Shown here one piece after another: positions 11,793 to 19,952 of a stretch of DNA of 64,000 nucleotides. Within the stretch, counting starts at the first letter, position 1. Each line of letters opens with the position of its first letter. Both the position numbers and the translations under genes were made by a program. The stretch covers positions 62,001 through 126,000 of the forward strand of contig DUDG01000014.1 in NCBI GenBank assembly GCA_012959395.1, given 5' to 3'. The notes under the pieces were generated by a model, which was not told where the DNA came from, did not search any database, and saw nothing but the letters and a program-made list of their open reading frames with translations. Origin of the DNA: Flavobacteriaceae bacterium (GTDB lineage Bacteria > Bacteroidota > Bacteroidia > Flavobacteriales > Flavobacteriaceae).

Positions 11793-13445
11793 TTAATTAA
11801 GTAACTCTCTTGCATGAACTAATGCAGAATCAGAAAGAATATCACCAGAGAGCATTTTGGCAATTTCATCGACTCTTTCATTAAAATTAAGTTTTTTTAT
11901 TTTAGTATTAGTGATGCCAAAATTATCGTGTTTGTATACATTAAAATGATGGTCTCCTTTAGCAGCAATTTGTGGAAGATGTGTTATCGCAATAATTTGC
12001 ATGTTTTTACTCATTCCCAACATAATGTTAGCCATAGCATTAGACATTTCTCCAGAAATTCCAGTATCAATTTCGTCAAAAATCATAGTTGGTAATTTTA
12101 AATGAGATGATAAAATAGATTTAATTGAGAGTAAAATTCTTGAAAGCTCACCTCCAGAAGCAACTTTAAATAAAGGAGCGTACTCTATTCCTTTATTTGA
12201 AGAAAACATGACTTCTATCGTATTTTTTCCAAACTTATTATAGTCTTTAGCATCATTTATATTAAAATTAAAAGAAGCATTTTCCATTCCTAAATGATTT
12301 AAAATAGACTCTATATCTAACTTTAATTTTGGTAATATTTTTTTTCTAGAAATAGATATCTTCTTCGATTGTTCATCCAGTAAAGATTCTTTTAAAACAA
12401 TTTCATTCTGTAAATTTTCAATATCTATTTCAATATTTTCATTTTTTTGTAATTGAAGTTGAAGTTTATTAGTTTTTTTAATTAATTCAGCAACAGAATT
12501 AACAGAATGTTTCTTTTGCAGGTTATAAATTATATTTATCCTAAGCTCCATTCTCTCTAATTCAGAAGAATCATTACTAAAGTCAAGAGTTGGAGTGTTT
12601 AATTCTGTTTTTATATCATCTAGCTCAATTAATATGCTTTCAATTCTATCTTTTATTTCTAAATAATTATCAGAATATTTAGAAATATTACTTATAATAG
12701 AATTCAAGACTATTATTTTATTTTCAATACTACTTTCATCTAAATATAATAAAGAGTCTATTTGTTCTAAAGATGTCCTTATTTCTTCAGAATTTTTTAG
12801 CATTTTAAGCTTGCTTTCTATTTCTTCCTGTTCTCCTAAAACAAGTTTAGAATTTAGTAATTCATTTAATATATAAAGATTATAATCATAGTCATTCTTT
12901 AAACTTATATTAAGTCTATTTAGTTTTTCTAATTCTAAAGATTGTTCCTTGTAGAATAGTAAATTCTCTGAAAAATTTTTTACAATATTCTGTTGTTCTG
13001 ACAAATTATCAATTAAAGAAAAAAAGAAATAATCATTCGAAAGCATCAGAGATTCATGTTGTGTATGAATATCAATTAATTTTTCTCCAATGGATTTCAT
13101 TATTTCTAAATTTGCTGGAGTATCATTTACAAAAGATCTTGATTTTCCACTAGGCAATATCTCTCTCCTTAAAATAGTTTGATCAAAATAATCTAAATTA
13201 TTTTCATCAAAAACATGTTTTATATTGAGTTTACTTAAACAAAATTCAGCCTCTATAATACATTTAATATTATTATCTTTTAATGAATTATGATCTGCTC
13301 TCTTACCAGTAAGTAAAGAAAGTGCATTTAACAAAATAGACTTGCCTGAACCAGTATCACCAGTAATTGTAGAAAATCCATTTGAAAAATCAATTTCTAT
13401 TTTATCAATTAATGCGAAATTTTTTATAGAAATTTTTGTGAGCAA
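11793..13445 (-). CDS. recN: DNA repair protein RecN (TTG start)
   Basis: SMC-like ATPase in recombinational repair of double-strand breaks. At 550 aa it is typical. Walker A GDTGSGKSILLN (about 29-40) is followed by a long coiled-coil middle (about 160-370). The ABC signature SGGELSR and Walker B MIFDEIDTG lie near the C-terminus. The family usually starts MLxxLxIKNFALI; here the matching codon is TTG, and no in-frame ATG lies nearby. First gene of the minus-strand run toward fabI. A TATATTTG promoter element lies 20 bases upstream. Confidence 0.94.
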   Translation of the reverse strand: MLTKISIKNFALIDKIEIDFSNGFSTITGDTGSGKSILLNALSLLTGKRADHNSLKDNNIKCIIEAEFCLSKLNIKHVFDENNLDYFDQTILRREILPSGKSRSFVNDTPANLEIMKSIGEKLIDIHTQHESLMLSNDYFFFSLIDNLSEQQNIVKNFSENLLFYKEQSLELEKLNRLNISLKNDYDYNLYILNELLNSKLVLGEQEEIESKLKMLKNSEEIRTSLEQIDSLLYLDESSIENKIIVLNSIISNISKYSDNYLEIKDRIESILIELDDIKTELNTPTLDFSNDSSELERMELRINIIYNLQKKHSVNSVAELIKKTNKLQLQLQKNENIEIDIENLQNEIVLKESLLDEQSKKISISRKKILPKLKLDIESILNHLGMENASFNFNINDAKDYNKFGKNTIEVMFSSNKGIEYAPLFKVASGGELSRILLSIKSILSSHLKLPTMIFDEIDTGISGEMSNAMANIMLGMSKNMQIIAITHLPQIAAKGDHHFNVYKHDNFGITNTKIKKLNFNERVDEIAKMLSGDILSDSALVHARELLN

Positions 13446-13464
13446 AATATTAATTTATTAAAAT

Positions 13465-13472
13465 CAAATATA
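13465..13472 (-). promoter_or_regulatory. Candidate -7 promoter element for recN
   Basis: Minus strand reads TATATTTG, an exact TAnnTTTG match, 20 bases before the recN TTG. No well-spaced TTG -33 element is seen. Confidence 0.4.
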
Positions 13473-13503
13473 ACTAGATTAAACAATGATTTAAAATAAT
13501 TAA

Positions 13504-14394
13504 TTATCTAATATTATACCATTTATTAGAAAAAAAAGGAGCCATTTTATTTAATTGGTTAAAAAGGATTCCAGTATTGAAATCAGGGCCAGCAGAAAAC
13601 ACATCTACAATTTCATCAGATTTGGTTTCAAAAAATATTTTTAATAACATAGAATTGGGGACTCTTCTATTCATTCTTTCCAAAGAAATAATGGAATTAG
13701 AAATATTTTTTTTAGAAAGTAATATATCATTATGCATTAAATCAAGTCCATTAACATGATAATTATATAACATTTCTCTAAATTCATTTGAATTTGAAGA
13801 ATTAAGGTTTTCAATTAACCAAAATTTATTAATTCTTCCTCCAGAATCACTTGAACCCCAACCATTTCCAGTACTTTGATTGGCTAAATTTAATATTTCT
13901 TGAGATTTATTATAAAAAATTTTTCCTGATTCTTTAATGTAGGAATCGGTATCAATACCTAATATTATATTTATATAAAAAGAAAGTAAAGAAACTATAT
14001 TAGATTGATATTGATTTTCAGTATAAAACAATGGTTCAAACTCTATATATTCAAATTGAAAATTTTTTTCTACAAAATTAAACATAGGGGTTTGATAGGT
14101 TGAATTAAAAACTGGTCTTAAAGTTTGAAATTCAAAATTTGCAATGAATTTGTTATCAGAATAACTAGTTATAGTAACTAACAGGTTTAAATCTATCTTT
14201 TCAAAATCTAACATTTTATTATCAGTCCATGAATTAAAATTAATAAAGTTTGAAATAGACTTTTCTAAATTATTAAATACAGACTTATTCGTCTGATTTA
14301 TAAAATCAGAATTAACTATTACTTTACTATCTATTTCTTGAGATAAGCAAATGTTAGAGGAAATTAATAGTATGAAAAATCTAAACAATTTCAT
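13504..14394 (-). CDS. DUF4835 family secreted protein
   Basis: Bacteroidota protein of unknown function, 296 aa, with a signal peptide (MKLFRFFILLISSNICLSQ) and no further membrane segment, so probably periplasmic or surface. I recognise it from sequence character and its fixed place between recN and coaBC in flavobacteria. It opens EIDSKVIVNSDFINQTNKSVF and contains a Gly-Trp-Gly-Ser-rich stretch (STGNGWGSSDSGGRINKF). Its first 14 bases overlap the end of coaBC. Function unknown; conservation beside bamD suggests an envelope role, but this is inference. Confidence 0.8.
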   Translation of the reverse strand: MKLFRFFILLISSNICLSQEIDSKVIVNSDFINQTNKSVFNNLEKSISNFINFNSWTDNKMLDFEKIDLNLLVTITSYSDNKFIANFEFQTLRPVFNSTYQTPMFNFVEKNFQFEYIEFEPLFYTENQYQSNIVSLLSFYINIILGIDTDSYIKESGKIFYNKSQEILNLANQSTGNGWGSSDSGGRINKFWLIENLNSSNSNEFREMLYNYHVNGLDLMHNDILLSKKNISNSIISLERMNRRVPNSMLLKIFFETKSDEIVDVFSAGPDFNTGILFNQLNKMAPFFSNKWYNIR

Positions 14395-15604
14395 TTATTA
14401 ACTGAATAATCTTATTGAATACATCGATAGAAACCTCATGTTTACTTTTTAATTTAAACTCTGTAATTTGACTTTTATTATTTATAAACGTGATTTTATT
14501 TGTATCATGACTAAAGCCAGCCCCTTCATCCTTCAAAGAGTTTAAAACGATAGCATCAAGGTTTTTCTTTTTAATTTTTTTAATAGCATTTTCTAATTCA
14601 TTATCAAATTCTAGAGCAAAACCTATTAAGAGTTGATCCTTTTTTTTAATTTTACCTAGATGATTTAAAATATCGATATTAGGAACTAAATTAATAGATA
14701 AATTGATTTTATCATCCTTTTTTATCTTATTAGAAATTGATTTTTTAGGTTTAAAATCAGAAACAGCTGCGGATAAGATTGAGATGTCAGCTGAAAGAAA
14801 AAATTTTTTAGTTTTTATGAACATCTCATCAGCTGTCACAACATTAACAACCTTTATATTATTGCTTTTTATTGATAAACTGGTTGGACCAGTAACTAAT
14901 ACCACTTCTGCACCTAATGAAGATGCAGTATTCGCTAGTGCAAATCCCATTTTACCACTTGAATAATTTCCTATAAAACGAACAGCATCAATAGGTTCAT
15001 AAGTTGGGCCAGCAGTAATTAAAATTTTTTTTCCATAAAGTTTTAATCCTTTAATTATATCATTTATAATAAAATCAATAATTTGATTTGGCTCTTGCAT
15101 TCTTCCTTCTCCTTCTAAACCACTAGCTAAAAAACCAGAATTGACAGGGATATGTATATTGCCAAAATTAATTAATTTTTTAATATTCAACTGATTAGCT
15201 TTATTCTTATGCATTTCTAAATCCATAGCTGGAGCGAAATAAACAGGACATTTTGAAGATAAATAAGTACCTAATAATAAATTATCCGCTCTAGCTGAAG
15301 CCATTTTTGATAAAGTATTTGCTGTAGCTGGAGCAATAATCATATAATCAGCCCATATAGACAATTCAACATGGTTATTCCATAATTCATTTTTATTATC
15401 CTTATTAAAAAATTCTGATAGAACAGGTCGATTAGAAAGAGTAGATAAAGTTAAAGGTGTTACAAAGTCTTTAGCACTAGGAGTCATAATCACCTGAACG
15501 TTAGCTCCAGATTTTATTAAAAGTCTTACTAAAAATGTTGATTTATAAGCTGCTATTCCTCCTGAAATTCCTAATAGGATATTTTTTCCATTTAGAATAG
15601 ACAT
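14381..15604 (-). CDS. coaBC: Bifunctional phosphopantothenoylcysteine synthetase/decarboxylase
   Basis: Two steps of coenzyme A synthesis: ligation of cysteine to 4'-phosphopantothenate (CoaB, C-terminal half) and FMN-dependent decarboxylation (CoaC, N-terminal half). 407 aa. CoaC shows GISGGIAAYK, the catalytic His in NNHVELS (His78) and APATANT. CoaB begins near 190 with TAGPTYEPIDAVRF, followed by GNYSSGKMG. At the flap where most family members have ACGxxGxGRM with a reactive Cys, this protein reads ASGLEGEGRM (Ser161). It is 2 bases downstream of rpoZ and overlaps the DUF4835 gene. Confidence 0.93.
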   Translation of the reverse strand: MSILNGKNILLGISGGIAAYKSTFLVRLLIKSGANVQVIMTPSAKDFVTPLTLSTLSNRPVLSEFFNKDNKNELWNNHVELSIWADYMIIAPATANTLSKMASARADNLLLGTYLSSKCPVYFAPAMDLEMHKNKANQLNIKKLINFGNIHIPVNSGFLASGLEGEGRMQEPNQIIDFIINDIIKGLKLYGKKILITAGPTYEPIDAVRFIGNYSSGKMGFALANTASSLGAEVVLVTGPTSLSIKSNNIKVVNVVTADEMFIKTKKFFLSADISILSAAVSDFKPKKSISNKIKKDDKINLSINLVPNIDILNHLGKIKKKDQLLIGFALEFDNELENAIKKIKKKNLDAIVLNSLKDEGAGFSHDTNKITFINNKSQITEFKLKSKHEVSIDVFNKIIQLINEIV

Positions 15605-15606
15605 GT

Positions 15607-15930
15607 CTACTCTTTAATTTCAGTATTTCTGTAGTATATTTTTTCTAACAACCAATTTTCAATTGCCATAGCATGAGCTTTAGGTAGCTTTTCGTAAAAT
15701 TTAGAAACCTCTATTTGTTCCTTATTTTCAAATATTTCATCTAAACTTTCTGTAGGACTAGCAAACTCTTCTAGCTTATCTAATAGTTCTTTTTTAATAG
15801 ATTCATTAATTTGAATAGTTCTTTTAGAAATAATTGATATTGCCTCATATATATTATCAGTTTTAGCATCTACAACGTTTCTATCGTAAGTAATAGTATC
15901 TAGAGGAGCATTGGTTTTTTTAAAATCCAT
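15607..15930 (-). CDS. rpoZ: RNA polymerase omega subunit, Bacteroidota type
   Basis: Small subunit that helps assemble RNA polymerase. The 107-aa protein follows the flavobacterial form (MDFKKTNAPLDTITYDRN, then NIYEAISIISKRTIQIN). It carries an extra acidic insert (FASPTESLDEIFENKEQIEV) before the closing KAHAMAIENWLLEKIYYR helix. It sits between bamD and coaBC in a tightly packed minus-strand block, as in related genomes. Divergent from the proteobacterial RpoZ, so the call depends partly on context. Confidence 0.82.
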   Translation of the reverse strand: MDFKKTNAPLDTITYDRNVVDAKTDNIYEAISIISKRTIQINESIKKELLDKLEEFASPTESLDEIFENKEQIEVSKFYEKLPKAHAMAIENWLLEKIYYRNTEIKE

Positions 15931-15947
15931 ATTTTTTTTTACTAAAT

Positions 15948-16754
15948 TTAATTATTTGCAAATATAGTAATTTCTTGATCGATTATCTCAATCAATTTAT
16001 TTGATTTATCAATATATTTAGACTCAGGGTATGTGCTCAATAATTCTTTATAAATTTTTTTGGCTTTATCAAGTCTTTCAGGCTTTTTAGAATTAATACT
16101 ATTTACAGCTAATTCGTAGGAAGAGTCAAGTAAGTAATATAACGCGTCTTCTCTATATGGTGTGCCAGGATAATCAGAAATAAAATCATCCAAAACTATA
16201 ATAGCAGATTTATAATCTCTAATGGTATTGTATTGTTTGGCTATTTCAAATGCTTTAAATTCTAATTTCAATCTAAGCTCTTGAACAAAATCATTTGCAT
16301 CTGACATCTTTTCTGAATCAGGATAAAAATTTATAAATTCTTGTAATTTATCAATAGCCTCTGCAGTCTCTTTTTGATCTAAACTATGAACAGGTGAAAC
16401 TTTATAATAAGCATAAGCGGATAAGTAATTAGCTTCTTCAACCTTTTGACTTAAAGGATATGCTTTAGAAAAACTTTCGAATTGATAAGCGGCCAACATA
16501 TAGTTCTTCATGTTTAGTAAAGAATTGGCGTAGAAAAAAGTGATTCTTTCCGCTTGAGGTTTTCCTCTATATTTTGGTAATATTTGTTCAAAAAGTCTAC
16601 TAGCTCTCCTAAACTCTTGATTTTCATAATACTTTTCTGCCATATCGTACTTAACTTTTATATCTTCATTCTTAAGCACTCTCTGAAATTCATTACAAGA
16701 TGATAAGGTGATTAGAAAAAAACCTAATAGTAATAATTTATTTTTTTTCAACAT
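15948..16754 (-). CDS. bamD: Outer-membrane assembly lipoprotein BamD
   Basis: Lipoprotein of the BAM complex, which inserts beta-barrels into the outer membrane. 268 aa. The lipobox LITLSSC puts the lipidated Cys at 20. Five TPR-like helical repeats follow, for example KYYENQEFRRASRLFEQILPKYRG and YAYYKVSPVHSLDQKETAEA. Typical length. It starts only 4 bases after a TAAATTTG element, so the transcript may be nearly leaderless. Downstream genes rpoZ, coaBC and DUF4835 follow at short distances. Confidence 0.9.
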   Translation of the reverse strand: MLKKNKLLLLGFFLITLSSCNEFQRVLKNEDIKVKYDMAEKYYENQEFRRASRLFEQILPKYRGKPQAERITFFYANSLLNMKNYMLAAYQFESFSKAYPLSQKVEEANYLSAYAYYKVSPVHSLDQKETAEAIDKLQEFINFYPDSEKMSDANDFVQELRLKLEFKAFEIAKQYNTIRDYKSAIIVLDDFISDYPGTPYREDALYYLLDSSYELAVNSINSKKPERLDKAKKIYKELLSTYPESKYIDKSNKLIEIIDQEITIFANN

Positions 16755-16758
16755 TTGT

Positions 16759-16766
16759 CAAATTTA
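16759..16766 (-). promoter_or_regulatory. Candidate -7 promoter element abutting bamD
   Basis: Minus strand reads TAAATTTG-ACAA-ATG. The element matches TAnnTTTG and ends 4 bases before the bamD ATG. If functional it would give an almost leaderless mRNA. No -33 TTG is visible, so dapA read-through could also supply transcription. Confidence 0.35.
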
Positions 16767-16828
16767 ATGTTTTTTTCTCATTAAAGTTTATAAATATTAA
16801 GACTGTATTACTAGCTTTAGTTCAAGTA

Positions 16829-17722
16829 TCAATGAAGTTTGTATAAAAGAAAATTTTTAATTTCTGAATACAATTCATTTGAAGCTGAGACCAAAGGAAG
16901 TCTTAACTGATTTTGGCATAATTTTTTAATTGATAATGCAGCTTTTAAACCTGTTGGATTACCTTCTTTAAAAAGAAGAACTAACAATTCATGAATATTA
17001 TCATATTGTTTTTTACTATTATCTTCATCATTTTCTAATGCAAAATTTATAATATTTGAAAAATGCTTAGGGATGCAACCTGCTGCTACCGAAATAACAC
17101 CATCCGCACCCTTTAAAACACTTTGATAAGCAGTATCATCATCTCCAGATATTATTAAAAAGTCATCTGGTTTATTAGAAATTAGTTTCATTATTTGATT
17201 CATATCACCACTTGCTTCTTTAATTCCAATTATGTTTCTGTGATTTTTAGCTAATTTAATTGAAGTAGATGGCTCCATGTTACAGCCAGTTCGAGTTGGT
17301 ACATTGTATAAAATTATTGGTAATGGAGATGATTTGGATATGGCTGAAAAATGTTCATACAAACCATTTTGTGTAGGTCTATTATAAAATGGCGTTACAG
17401 ATAGAATAGCGCTAAATCCCTTTAAATCAGATTTAATAATATATTCAGACAGTGACTGTGTGTCATTTGATCCTATACCAATTACTAAAGGAACTCTATT
17501 ATTATTGGCTTCAATAAAAGCATTTCTTGAAATAATTTTTTCCTTTTCACTTAAAGTAGAAGACTCTCCAGTTGTTCCATGTACTACTATATAATTAATT
17601 CCATTTTTTATTAAAAAATCAACCATTTTTTTAATAGAGTCAAAGTCAACAGATAAGTCCGTTTTAAAGGGGGTAGCAATTGCCACACCAGTTCCTTTGA
17701 ATTTGATTAAAATACTATTCAT
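16829..17722 (-). CDS. dapA: 4-hydroxy-tetrahydrodipicolinate synthase
   Basis: Condenses pyruvate with aspartate semialdehyde in the lysine and diaminopimelate pathway. 297 aa, full length. The Schiff-base lysine is Lys168 (IIGIKEASGD), with Tyr139 in LYNVPTRTGCN and the GTTGES loop near 49-54. Its start overlaps the stop of the upstream 171-aa gene by ATGA. dapF is also in the window, about 11 kb away. Confidence 0.96.
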   Translation of the reverse strand: MNSILIKFKGTGVAIATPFKTDLSVDFDSIKKMVDFLIKNGINYIVVHGTTGESSTLSEKEKIISRNAFIEANNNRVPLVIGIGSNDTQSLSEYIIKSDLKGFSAILSVTPFYNRPTQNGLYEHFSAISKSSPLPIILYNVPTRTGCNMEPSTSIKLAKNHRNIIGIKEASGDMNQIMKLISNKPDDFLIISGDDDTAYQSVLKGADGVISVAAGCIPKHFSNIINFALENDEDNSKKQYDNIHELLVLLFKEGNPTGLKAALSIKKLCQNQLRLPLVSASNELYSEIKNFLLYKLH

Positions 17723-18234
17723 TTAATCAGCTTTAAATATTTAATTAATTCAATTTTAAAATTTTTAAATTTTTTAATCTTGTTTGAAAAAATCAAATCA
17801 TTTAGTTTATAGTCTACAGATTCAAAACCAACCCTAAACTTAGCTTTGGTTTTGGAAGATAACAAGATTAATAAAGAATTTGATTTAAAAAAATTAATTA
17901 ACAAGTCATAATCATTTGAAATAAATTCTAAAGAGTCATTTCCAATTAGGTTACCATAAAAAGAAACACATTCAGGTGTAATATTCATACTTGAAAAAAC
18001 ATTAAATACATTTTTATTTTCCTGAAATGTAATAATTTTTAAATCCTTTTCTTTGAGCCCGATTGAATCAGCTAAATCAATAAATACATCCACTGAAATA
18101 GGAAATGAAGGATCTATAATACACCCTAAAGATTTTATTGGGTTTGGTTTAATTCTATTTTGTTTACCAAGATCAACTAAAGATTTATTAATCTTTTTTT
18201 TTAGAAGCTTTTCATGTAGTGATTTAAAAATCAT
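17719..18234 (-). CDS. Conserved flavobacterial protein of unknown function, possibly DUF6913
   Basis: A soluble, lysine-rich 171-aa protein with no signal peptide or membrane helix. It opens with a basic helix (FKSLHEKLLKKKINKSLVDL), then KSLGCIIDPSFPISVDVFIDL. This order and the coupling to dapA (4-base ATGA overlap) resemble a small flavobacterial family that I recall as DUF6913. I cannot confirm the family without a profile search. No catalytic motif is recognised. Divergent from the 5'-nucleotidase gene, with 36 bases between starts. Confidence 0.6.
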   Translation of the reverse strand: MIFKSLHEKLLKKKINKSLVDLGKQNRIKPNPIKSLGCIIDPSFPISVDVFIDLADSIGLKEKDLKIITFQENKNVFNVFSSMNITPECVSFYGNLIGNDSLEFISNDYDLLINFFKSNSLLILLSSKTKAKFRVGFESVDYKLNDLIFSNKIKKFKNFKIELIKYLKLIK

Positions 18235-18270
18235 ATCTTTAAAAGTTGTGTAAAATTACATATTTCATCT

Positions 18271-19044
18271 TTGAAAACTACATTATACTTGAATAATATA
18301 AACTTTAAACTTTTTGTTATAATTATAACAATAATGACAACCTCTTGTAAAGAGGTGACTTATATAATTAAAGAAATTAAAGTAAATAATATCAAAATTG
18401 CTGATAGCTTAAGTGTAAACAATGAGTTAGAGTCTATAATTTCACCTTTTAGAGATGAAATAAAAGAGCTTGAAAAAGTAATTGGATATTCTAATGAATC
18501 CTTAAGTATAAGAGATGGTGAACTAGAATCTACCTTAGGTAACTTAATTGCAGACATATTAATTGAAGAATGTAATCCGGTTTTTAATGATCTTACAACA
18601 AAAAACATTGATTTTTCTTTATTTAATTATGGTGGAATTAGAGGAACTATGAACAAAGGTAATATTACCCAACATGATTTATTTACTATCATGCCATTTC
18701 AAAATATTGCAATAGTTGTAAAACTAAACGGAAATAAAATTTTAGAATTATTAGAATATCTAAATCTAGAAAATATCGCTCATCCAATTTCTGGTATTAG
18801 CATAGAATTTAATCAGAATGAAATAAAGGCAATTATAAATGGTAAAGATTTTAATATTAATAAGTCATATTATGTTTTGACTTCAAATTTTCTTCAAGAA
18901 GGAGGGGATAAAATGATTTTTTTTAAAGAACCTGAAGAACTTCATGATTTAAATTTAAATATAAGGGATGTATTAATCTATCACATAGCCAATAAAAAAA
19001 TGATTTCTAGTAAACTTGATAATAGAATTAAAAGAATTAAATGA
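18271..19044 (+). CDS. 5'-nucleotidase C-terminal domain lipoprotein (TTG start)
   Basis: Carries only the substrate-recognition half of a UshA-type 5'-nucleotidase. 257 aa. The likely start is the TTG at 18271, because it yields a lipoprotein signal ending TIMTTSC (Cys26); the internal ATG would leave no signal. Family motifs: ESTLGNLIADIL, FSLFNYGGIRGTM, and HDLFTIMPFQNIAIVVKLNG. The metal-binding domain is supplied by the next gene, which it overlaps by ATGA. The two products probably cooperate in releasing phosphate or nucleosides outside the cytoplasm; the assembly is inferred. Confidence 0.85.
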   Translation: MKTTLYLNNINFKLFVIIITIMTTSCKEVTYIIKEIKVNNIKIADSLSVNNELESIISPFRDEIKELEKVIGYSNESLSIRDGELESTLGNLIADILIEECNPVFNDLTTKNIDFSLFNYGGIRGTMNKGNITQHDLFTIMPFQNIAIVVKLNGNKILELLEYLNLENIAHPISGISIEFNQNEIKAIINGKDFNINKSYYVLTSNFLQEGGDKMIFFKEPEELHDLNLNIRDVLIYHIANKKMISSKLDNRIKRIK

Positions 19045-19952
19045 AAAGAAGATATTTTTTAAACAAGGTTAAGTCTACCACAATAATAGGTTTATCATAC
19101 CCATTACTAAGTTTTGGAAAATTTGAAAAAAAATTAAAAAAAATTACAATACTACACACAAATGACGTCCATAGTCATATTGATCCATTTCCAAAAAACG
19201 ATCCATTAAATCCAAATGGAGGTGGTGTAATTCCAAGAGCTAACTTAATTAATGTTTTAAAAAAAGAAAACCCTAATACTCTTGTTTTAGATGCTGGTGA
19301 TGTATTCCAAGGAACCCCTTATTACAATTTCTTTGGAGGAGAAATTGAGTTGAAATTAATGAGTAAAATGGGTTATAGTGCTTCTACACTTGGAAATCAT
19401 GAATTTGATAGTGGATTAGATAAATTAGCTAAATCGTTAAAACATGCGAATTTTTCATTTCTAAATTCTAATTATACCTTAAAAAACACTGCTCTAGAAA
19501 ATAAAATAAAAGAATATGAGATTTTTGAAATAGATGGGGTGAAAATTGGTGTATTTGGTTTAGGAATTGAATTAGATGGATTAGTTGAAAAAAATCTCTA
19601 TAATGGAATTAAATATTTAGATCCAATTGAAATAACACAGGATATAACTAACAAATTAAAAAATTATTATAATTGTGACATCATTATATGCTTATCTCAT
19701 TTAGGTTATAATTATAATAAAAAAGAAGAGATAATTTGCGATTTAATTTTAGCAAAAAAAACAAAAAATATTGACTTAATAATTGGAGGTCACACTCACA
19801 CATTCATGGAAAAACCAATTGAAGTTTATAATTTAATTGGTGAAAAAGTGCTAATAAATCAAGTTGGATGTTTTGGTATTAATTTAGGAAAAATTGATTT
19901 TTATTTATCTGAAAATTCTGTTTCAGAAAAATCTGAAACTATAAAAGTTTAG
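19041..19952 (+). CDS. 5'-nucleotidase metallophosphatase domain, probable Tat export
   Basis: Catalytic half of a split 5'-nucleotidase, a calcineurin-like di-metal phosphatase of 303 aa. Metal ligands are in LHTNDVHSHIDP, LDAGDVFQG, GNHEFD, LSHLGY and GGHTHTF. The N-terminus KRRYFLNK followed by a hydrophobic stretch fits a twin-arginine signal. That would suit export of a folded metalloenzyme. It lacks the C-terminal domain, which is encoded by the preceding overlapping gene. The last 14 bases overlap the end of convergent ligA. Confidence 0.88.
   Translation: MKRRYFLNKVKSTTIIGLSYPLLSFGKFEKKLKKITILHTNDVHSHIDPFPKNDPLNPNGGGVIPRANLINVLKKENPNTLVLDAGDVFQGTPYYNFFGGEIELKLMSKMGYSASTLGNHEFDSGLDKLAKSLKHANFSFLNSNYTLKNTALENKIKEYEIFEIDGVKIGVFGLGIELDGLVEKNLYNGIKYLDPIEITQDITNKLKNYYNCDIIICLSHLGYNYNKKEEIICDLILAKKTKNIDLIIGGHTHTFMEKPIEVYNLIGEKVLINQVGCFGINLGKIDFYLSENSVSEKSETIKV

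Noticed and set aside
14703-14966. 87-aa ORF antisense to coaBC
   Set aside because: Shadow frame within the CoaB domain.
18360-18608. 82-aa ORF antisense to the 5'-nucleotidase gene
   Set aside because: No motif and fully inside a coupled gene pair.
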